From: an uncultured Lachnospiraceae bacterium
GTDB taxonomy: Bacteria; Bacillota; Clostridia; Lachnospirales; Lachnospiraceae
DNA: 10,255 nucleotides
Direction of reading: 5' to 3'
Assembly: GCA_902796045.1 (NCBI GenBank)
Contig: CADBNQ010000115.1
Location: 1 to 10,255 of the forward strand
This document shows, piece by piece, positions 5,608 through 10,255 of this stretch. A program made the position numbers and the translations under genes. How positions within the stretch are numbered: the first letter of the stretch is position 1; every line of letters begins with the position of its first letter. The notes under the pieces are model-generated. The model did not search any database. It saw only the letters and a program-made list of their open reading frames with translations, and was not told where the DNA came from.

Positions 5608-7500
5608 ATGAATCTGGATAAGATCAAACACCTGTGGCCGCTGGCCTATCTGATGTTCCTGTTGAAAACATTCATATTTTACTGGCAGACGGACCGTCTT
5701 GATATGATGATCGTGGTTGAAGTTCCGGTTCTGACCATCTTGTTTCTGGTCACGGTCTTCGAATTCTTTTCCCTTGCTGACAGGAAGGCCGTCAGAGTTT
5801 CCTTTTATACGATTTATACTATGATCACCCTGATCATGTTTGCGGATATAGCCTACAGCGGGTATTTTGGCAAATATACTTCCATCAATCAGCTGTATCA
5901 GCTGGGCAGTCTGGGACAGATCGCCCGGGATGAGGGTGGAGTGATCGGGGCTGCTGTAAGTCCTGCCTGCCTTCTGATCTGGCTGGACCTGCCCCTGGTA
6001 TTTTACTGGTACCGCAGAAGGATGGAGCAGAGGATCCCTCTCAGAGAAAGACCCATAAAAAAACTGATTCCATGGCTGCTGGTCCATATTGTCTTATTCA
6101 CCGCTGCCATCTGCAGCTGGTATTATTATGGCACGAATCCGCAGAACGAGAGGTATGTGCAGAAGGTCAATCACATAGAGATCTTTACCTGGCATACCCA
6201 TGATATCATTATGAATACCCTGGGAAAGCTGCGGAAGAATGAGGTTGATGAGGAAGAGCTTCAAAAGCAGATCGCTGAAATTGTTCCCGCATCCTCCGGC
6301 CAGGACTACAGGGGCGCCGCAAAAGGGATGAACCTGATCCTGATCCAGACCGAGTCGCTGAATGATTTTCCCATCGGCGCTGAGTACAACGGGCAGGAGC
6401 TGACTCCGAACCTGAATGCCCTCAGAAAGAAGGATACCTTCTATTTCAATCATTTCTACTCGACGACTGGTGTCGGCAACACGGCAGATGCGGAGTTTTC
6501 GACGCTGAACAGCCTTTACGCCAATGATGAGAGAGAGTGCTACCGCAAATATGTGGATAACACTTTTAACGGACTTCCCTGGCTTTTAAGAAGCCGGGGT
6601 TATGAGGCTATGGCCTTTCACGGATATATCAAGACTTTCTGGAACCGTGACGAAGCCTACCGGAATCAGGGATTTCAGCATTTTTATTCAGAAGAAGAGC
6701 TGGAGCTCACGGAAAAGTCCGGTTTTGGCCTCACTGACAAAGAGCTCTTCAGGCAGTCGGTAGACATCCTGAAGAACAGAGAGAGCAGCAAACCTTTTTT
6801 TGCCTTTATGATCACGCTGACCAACCATATACCCTATGAGCTTGACCAGAAGCTGGCTTCGCTGGAGCTTAAGCCGGAGGACAGGAATTCGACCTTCGGC
6901 AGATATCTGCAGACTGTCAGATATACCGATGAGGCCTTTGGAGACCTGATCAGCTATCTGAAAGAGGCAGGCCTTTATGACAATACCATGATCGTGATCT
7001 ATGGTGATCACCAGGGCCTGAACAAGGAGACGGTGCCTGTCTACAATCATACATCCAGGTTCCTGGGGAAGCCGTATGATTTTGATGAAATGCTGAACGT
7101 TCCGCTCTTTGTGCATATTCCCGGGCTTGGTACGGCCAGGACGGTGACGAGAGTCGGCGGGCAGGTGGATATTCTCCCCACGCTGGCGAATCTCATGGAC
7201 TTTGATATTCCCCAGCCTTATGTTTTCGGTCATGACCTGCTGAATACAGACGAGGGCTTTATCGCCCAGATCTCCTACATAGGGAAGGATTCCTTTATCA
7301 CCGACGATAATAATATGATCTTTCAGATTGGTAAAGACGGGACCGTGGAAAACGGGAGGGTGATTAATCTGACCACGGGAGAGGAGATGAATCTGAATGT
7401 CGACCTTTGCCGGAGATACTCCGACAGAGCGGATGCCCTGATCGACAGCTGCCAGAAGGCGCTTGACTATAATCTGATTTCGAGATATGTGAGCCATTGA
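5608..7500 (+). CDS. LTA synthase family protein (glycerol-phosphate transferase, alkaline phosphatase/sulfatase fold)
   Basis: This 630-residue membrane enzyme resembles LtaS, which polymerises glycerol phosphate from phosphatidylglycerol into lipoteichoic acid outside the cell. Five transmembrane segments are visible (about 8-26, 33-56, 65-88, 112-136 and 152-173), followed by an extracellular catalytic domain (about 240-600). The key residues fit the LtaS pattern: Glu249 in QTESLNDF, nucleophile Thr292 in GNTADAEF, Trp345 and Arg347 in FWNR, His407 in TNHIP, and Asp467-His468 in YGDHQG. Paralogues that prime or modify LTA share these residues, so the exact polymer is uncertain. A ribosome binding site TAAGGAA (5594-5600) supports the start. 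The gene begins 22 nt after a strong terminator with no clear promoter in between. Confidence 0.9.
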   Translation: MNLDKIKHLWPLAYLMFLLKTFIFYWQTDRLDMMIVVEVPVLTILFLVTVFEFFSLADRKAVRVSFYTIYTMITLIMFADIAYSGYFGKYTSINQLYQLGSLGQIARDEGGVIGAAVSPACLLIWLDLPLVFYWYRRRMEQRIPLRERPIKKLIPWLLVHIVLFTAAICSWYYYGTNPQNERYVQKVNHIEIFTWHTHDIIMNTLGKLRKNEVDEEELQKQIAEIVPASSGQDYRGAAKGMNLILIQTESLNDFPIGAEYNGQELTPNLNALRKKDTFYFNHFYSTTGVGNTADAEFSTLNSLYANDERECYRKYVDNTFNGLPWLLRSRGYEAMAFHGYIKTFWNRDEAYRNQGFQHFYSEEELELTEKSGFGLTDKELFRQSVDILKNRESSKPFFAFMITLTNHIPYELDQKLASLELKPEDRNSTFGRYLQTVRYTDEAFGDLISYLKEAGLYDNTMIVIYGDHQGLNKETVPVYNHTSRFLGKPYDFDEMLNVPLFVHIPGLGTARTVTRVGGQVDILPTLANLMDFDIPQPYVFGHDLLNTDEGFIAQISYIGKDSFITDDNNMIFQIGKDGTVENGRVINLTTGEEMNLNVDLCRRYSDRADALIDSCQKALDYNLISRYVSH

Positions 7501-7510
7501 CCCTTTTACC

Positions 7511-7539
7511 TTGACATTTCCGATAAAATTTGATAAAAC
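7511..7539 (+). promoter_or_regulatory. Sigma-70-type extended -10 promoter for argF-birA-coaX
   Basis: TTGACA (7511-7516) is followed by a 17-nt spacer ending in TGA, then TAAAAC (7534-7539). This gives a perfect -35 plus a TGn extended -10 that offsets the weaker -10 hexamer. Transcription would begin near 7546, leaving a leader of about 68 nt. The leader contains only a short CCTGC/GCAGG hairpin (7578-7582 with 7587-7591). Confidence 0.65.
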
Positions 7540-7613
7540 GATTCCATATGTAAAAGTAAGCAGCTATATGCCATCTGCCTGCAGCAGCAGGAGAGGCCGG
7601 AGAGGATGATATC

Positions 7614-8600
7614 ATGGATTTGAAAGGACGCAGCTTTCTGACATTGCTTGATTTTAACAAAGAGGAGATCCGCTATATGCTGGATCTGGGTCACAGCCTT
7701 AAAAAGAAAAAGAAGGAAGGGACAGCCGGGAAAGAGCTGGCCGGGAAAAATATCGTTCTGATCTTTGATAAATCTTCTACCAGGACCCGCTGTTCATTCG
7801 AGGTGGCAGCACATGATGAGGGAGCCCATGTGACTTATCTTTCTAATTCCCATATGAACAAGAAGGAGTCTCTGGAGGATACGGCAAAGGTTTTCGGGCG
7901 GATGTATGATGCCATAGAGTACCGGGGATTCGGGCAGGACATCGTTGAGAAGCTGGCAGAGTTTTCAGGTGTTCCGGTGTGGAACGGACTGACTGATGTG
8001 GACCATCCTACTCAGGTGCTCGCTGATTTCATGACCATGGAGGAGCACATTGACAAGCCTCTGGAGGAGATGAATCTGACCTTTGTCGGTGATCTGTCGG
8101 ATAATGTCATGTATGCCCTGATGTACGGCAGTGCCATCATGGGGGTGAATTTTAAGGCCGTCGGTCCCCGGGAGACAGTATGTGATCCGGCTGTGATCGA
8201 GAGATCGCGCCGGCTGGCAAAAGTCAGCGGGGCCTCAGTTGAGATATCCCATGACCCGGAGGATGTCAGAGGATCAGATGTCATCTATACGGACATATGG
8301 GTCAGTATGGGTGAGAGCGAGGATCTGTATCCGGATAGGGTAAAGGCACTGACTCCCTATAAAGTCACAAGAAAGATGATGGAAGATACCGGCAACAGGA
8401 ACTGTCTGTTTATGCACTGCCTGCCATCCTATCACGATTTTGAGACCACTGTGGCCAGAGACATGCGGGACAGGCTGGGACTGGATATCCGGGAAGTGGA
8501 GGATGAGGTCTTCCGCTCGGAGAATTCGGTTGTATTTGATGAGGCCGAGAACCGGATGCATTCCATCAAGGCTGTGATGGTTGCCACCCTGGGGCGCTGA
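7614..8600 (+). CDS. argF: Ornithine carbamoyltransferase
   Basis: This 328-residue cytoplasmic enzyme transfers the carbamoyl group of carbamoyl phosphate to ornithine, forming citrulline in arginine synthesis. SSTRTR (54-59) is the carbamoyl-phosphate loop. HPTQVLADF follows in the N-terminal domain. VSMGE (230-234) is the ornithine-binding SMG loop, and HCLP (268-271) contains the catalytic cysteine Cys269. Together these distinguish it from aspartate carbamoyltransferase. The catabolic form (arcB) cannot be excluded by sequence, but no arginine deiminase or carbamate kinase gene is nearby. No other arginine gene is present either, so it is isolated from its pathway here. AGAGGA at 7601-7606 precedes the ATG by 7 nt. 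The ending is tightly linked to birA, with a 3-nt gap. Confidence 0.93.
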   Translation: MDLKGRSFLTLLDFNKEEIRYMLDLGHSLKKKKKEGTAGKELAGKNIVLIFDKSSTRTRCSFEVAAHDEGAHVTYLSNSHMNKKESLEDTAKVFGRMYDAIEYRGFGQDIVEKLAEFSGVPVWNGLTDVDHPTQVLADFMTMEEHIDKPLEEMNLTFVGDLSDNVMYALMYGSAIMGVNFKAVGPRETVCDPAVIERSRRLAKVSGASVEISHDPEDVRGSDVIYTDIWVSMGESEDLYPDRVKALTPYKVTRKMMEDTGNRNCLFMHCLPSYHDFETTVARDMRDRLGLDIREVEDEVFRSENSVVFDEAENRMHSIKAVMVATLGR

Positions 8601-8603
8601 TCC

Positions 8604-9413
8604 ATGAGAGAAGAAATACTGGATTATCTCAACAGAAAAAAAGAAGAAGATAAAGACTTTCCTTATAAAGAAATCCATTACTTTGACTGTCTGGATTCCA
8701 CCAATGAAGAGGCAAAGAGAGCATTTAGAGGTGGGGCTTCGGAGTTTAGTCTGTTTATTGCTGACCGGCAGACAGCAGGGAAGGGAAGGAGAGGGCGCAG
8801 CTGGTCATCTCCCGGTGGCCGCGACCTGTTTTTTTCCATTCTTTTGAAACCTGCCATTCCCATTTCTTCTGTTTCTGCGCTCACGCTTCTTGCCGCCCTG
8901 GCTGCAGCCGGCGTATGCAGAAAATACAGCTGCCGGGACTGCCTGATCAAATGGCCCAATGATATTGTTCTGCACGGCAGAAAGATCTGCGGCATATTGA
9001 CTGAGATGGCGGCCGGGACGGATGAGATTGATTATGTGATTGTGGGTGTCGGTTTTAATCTGAACCGCATGGAGTTTCCGGAAGACCTGGAGGATATTGC
9101 GACATCCATCAGAAAAGAGACAGGAAAAGAGATCAACAGACCGGCATTTCTGGCAGACTTCCTGACAGACTTCCATCAGAGCTATCTCAGATTTATAAAG
9201 GAGCAGAGCTTTGCCTCCTTCGTGACAGAGTACAATGCATGGCTGGTCAACAGGGGAAGACAGGTCAGGTTCCTCCGCAGAGGGCAGGAGACCATCAGGA
9301 CTGCCCTGGGGATCGATGAGAATGGAGAACTTGTTGTGGAGGATGAGGAGGGCAGGAGAGAAACCGTTTTGTCTGGGGAAGTATCAGTCCGGGGGTTATA
9401 TGGATATGCATGA
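8604..9413 (+). CDS. birA: Biotin--[acetyl-CoA-carboxylase] ligase, monofunctional (no DNA-binding domain)
   Basis: This 269-residue enzyme makes biotinyl-AMP and attaches biotin to a lysine of carboxylase carrier domains. Conserved elements in order are DSTN (31-34), the nucleotide loop GKGRRGRSW (59-67), KWPND (116-120), GRKICGILTE with the conserved Lys127, VGVGFNLN (147-154) and a C-terminal SH3-like domain (about 220-269). There is no N-terminal winged helix, since catalytic sequence begins within about 25 residues. It is therefore a class I ligase, not a biotin operon repressor. It starts 3 nt after argF without a clear ribosome binding site of its own, suggesting coupled translation. 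Its end overlaps the next small gene. Confidence 0.93.
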   Translation: MREEILDYLNRKKEEDKDFPYKEIHYFDCLDSTNEEAKRAFRGGASEFSLFIADRQTAGKGRRGRSWSSPGGRDLFFSILLKPAIPISSVSALTLLAALAAAGVCRKYSCRDCLIKWPNDIVLHGRKICGILTEMAAGTDEIDYVIVGVGFNLNRMEFPEDLEDIATSIRKETGKEINRPAFLADFLTDFHQSYLRFIKEQSFASFVTEYNAWLVNRGRQVRFLRRGQETIRTALGIDENGELVVEDEEGRRETVLSGEVSVRGLYGYA

Positions 9414-9756
9414 AAAGAAAATCCTCTGCGGAGCCAGCAGTTACGATGAAATATTTTATTTTAATCCGGATTTCGATTCTGTCCCGGATCTGGTCAAAGA
9501 AGAACTGCAGATCATGTGTGTTCTCTTTACTGCAGATGTCGGCGGAATCCTCCGGCTAGAATTCGATGAACAGGGCACCCTGCATTTTGCCGTTGAATCA
9601 AGGGAAGATGATTTCTTTTTTGATGAGATAGGCAGTGTCCTGAAAATAAAACAATTACAAAGAGAAAAAAGAGACCTTTTGACAAGTCTGGAAACATATT
9701 ATAAAGTATTTGAGAGGAACAAAGATATCCTGACCGGTAAAGATATAGGAGAATAA
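9400..9756 (+). CDS. Small acidic conserved protein of unknown function (DUF6145-like)
   Basis: This 118-residue soluble protein has no signal peptide, membrane segment or catalytic motif I can name. An N-terminal KKILCGASSYDEIFYFNP leads into VKEELQIMCVLFTADVGG, which looks like an alpha/beta core, then a run of acidic residues (REDDFFFDEIG) and a basic helix KIKQLQREKRDLL (82-94). It resembles from memory the DUF6145 family of Lachnospiraceae, but I could not check this. The ATG at 9400 overlaps the birA end by 14 nt; Met3 at 9406 is an alternative start. Only GGGGG at 9391-9395 could act as a ribosome binding site, so translation is probably coupled. A longer in-frame reading back to 9235 lies wholly inside birA and is unlikely. 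coaX follows after 1 nt. Its position between two cofactor genes hints at, but does not prove, a related role. Confidence 0.8.
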   Translation: MDMHEKKILCGASSYDEIFYFNPDFDSVPDLVKEELQIMCVLFTADVGGILRLEFDEQGTLHFAVESREDDFFFDEIGSVLKIKQLQREKRDLLTSLETYYKVFERNKDILTGKDIGE

Positions 9757-9757
9757 T

Positions 9758-10255
9758 ATGCTAATAGGGATTGATATAGGAAATTCAGACATCACTTTTG
9801 GACTGTTTCAGGGGAAGAAGCTCTGCGATACTTTCCGTATGAGGAGCAAGGTAAGCCGTACCTCTGATGAATACGGCATGTTTATGCTGGATGAACTGCT
9901 CTATAAGGGCTACCGCAAGGAAGATGTCAAGGCTGTGATCATCGCATCTGTGGTCCCGGCCATCAATCACTCTTTTAACAGCGGCATCATAAAGTACTTT
10001 GGACTGAAGCCAATCATCGTAGGTGCAGGGATCAGGACAGGCATAAAGATCAGGACAATCAACCCTCAGCTTACCGGCGCGGACCGGATCGTTGATGCGG
10101 TCGCCGGCTACGAGCTTTACGGCGGCCCGGTGATCATTGCTGATTTCGGGACAGCTACCACCATAGATCTTGTCACTTCAGAGGGGGAATTTGAGGGTGG
10201 TGTTATCGTTCCCGGCATACATACGGCAGCAAAAGAACTGTCCCTGCAGGCAGCC
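9758..10255 (+). CDS. coaX: Type III pantothenate kinase, partial (cut by the window end)
   Basis: The first 166 residues of CoaX, which phosphorylates pantothenate in the first committed step of CoA synthesis. It belongs to the ASKHA ATPase fold and, as a type III enzyme, is typically insensitive to CoA feedback. Visible motifs are the phosphate loop GIDIGNS (4-10, Asp6), GADR (107-110, catalytic-site Asp109) and DFGTATT (129-135), followed by GGVIVPGI. Family members are about 255 residues, so roughly the last third lies beyond the window; nothing suggests a broken gene. AGGAG at 9747-9751 stands 6 nt before the ATG, and only 1 nt separates it from the preceding stop. Position 6 of the phosphate loop is followed by IGNS where many homologues have IGNT, a conservative change. 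Confidence 0.95.
   Translation, partial: MLIGIDIGNSDITFGLFQGKKLCDTFRMRSKVSRTSDEYGMFMLDELLYKGYRKEDVKAVIIASVVPAINHSFNSGIIKYFGLKPIIVGAGIRTGIKIRTINPQLTGADRIVDAVAGYELYGGPVIIADFGTATTIDLVTSEGEFEGGVIVPGIHTAAKELSLQAA

Noticed and set aside
5356..6087. Minus-strand open frame of 243 codons across the SPFH/LTA synthase junction
   Set aside because: It runs antisense through two conserved genes and the terminator. Its His/Gln/Pro-rich translation is typical of antisense reading.
6688..7497. Minus-strand open frame of 269 codons inside the LTA synthase gene
   Set aside because: It is antisense to the catalytic domain, which carries all the expected active-site residues, and has no independent coding evidence.
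7546..7613. Possible riboswitch, T-box or ArgR site in the argF leader
   Set aside because: The leader is only about 68 nt, with one 5-bp hairpin (7578-7591) and no T-box or terminator. I see no convincing ArgR-type palindrome.
9235..9399. Longer start for the small gene after birA (173 residues)
   Set aside because: The extra 55 residues overlap the conserved C-terminal domain of BirA in another frame and do not look like a protein domain. The start at 9400 (or 9406) fits a short coupled overlap.

Overview
The window reads as a chromosomal housekeeping region of a Gram-positive, low-to-mid GC Clostridia-type bacterium, most likely a member of the Lachnospiraceae or a close relative. This rests on consensus AGGAGG ribosome binding sites, an anaerobic-type cobalamin/tetrapyrrole gene set, a five-helix lipoteichoic-acid-synthase-like protein, a type III pantothenate kinase next to a stand-alone biotin ligase, and a small protein resembling a family I know from Lachnospiraceae (DUF6145-like). 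The assignment is inference from gene content; no rRNA or other marker is present. There are no mobile elements, CRISPR arrays, tRNAs or rRNAs.

Layout. Positions 1-246 are an AT-rich divergent control region. A minus-strand gene begins at position 3 and runs out of the window; it has a near-consensus promoter and a well-placed ribosome binding site. On the plus strand, 247-3940 is a tetrapyrrole/B12 block. It holds cobyric acid synthase fused to a corrinoid adenosyltransferase, then a precorrin-2 dehydrogenase 2 nt later, then a zinc-type porphobilinogen synthase (hemB) with its own candidate promoter. Positions 4047-5511 hold a short NfeD protein and an SPFH/stomatin-like protein, a classic membrane-organisation pair closed by a strong intrinsic terminator. 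Positions 5608-7500 encode an LTA-synthase-family sulfatase-fold membrane enzyme. A clear extended -10 promoter then starts a tight run of argF (ornithine carbamoyltransferase), birA (biotin ligase without the HTH domain), a small unknown gene and coaX, which is cut off by the window end.

How the genes work together. HemB makes porphobilinogen for all tetrapyrroles. The precorrin-2 dehydrogenase diverts the shared intermediate to sirohydrochlorin, the entry to siroheme and anaerobic B12. The fusion protein carries out two late successive B12 steps, adenosylation and then four side-chain amidations. BirA and CoaX serve cofactor metabolism (biotin attachment and CoA synthesis).

All genes look intact apart from the two cut by the window edges. 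The most interesting signals are the CobQ-adenosyltransferase fusion, three evenly spaced TTGTNAC-type sites overlapping both divergent promoters in place of a visible cobalamin riboswitch, and the unknown small protein overlapping the end of birA. I did not find a clearly novel multi-gene system here.
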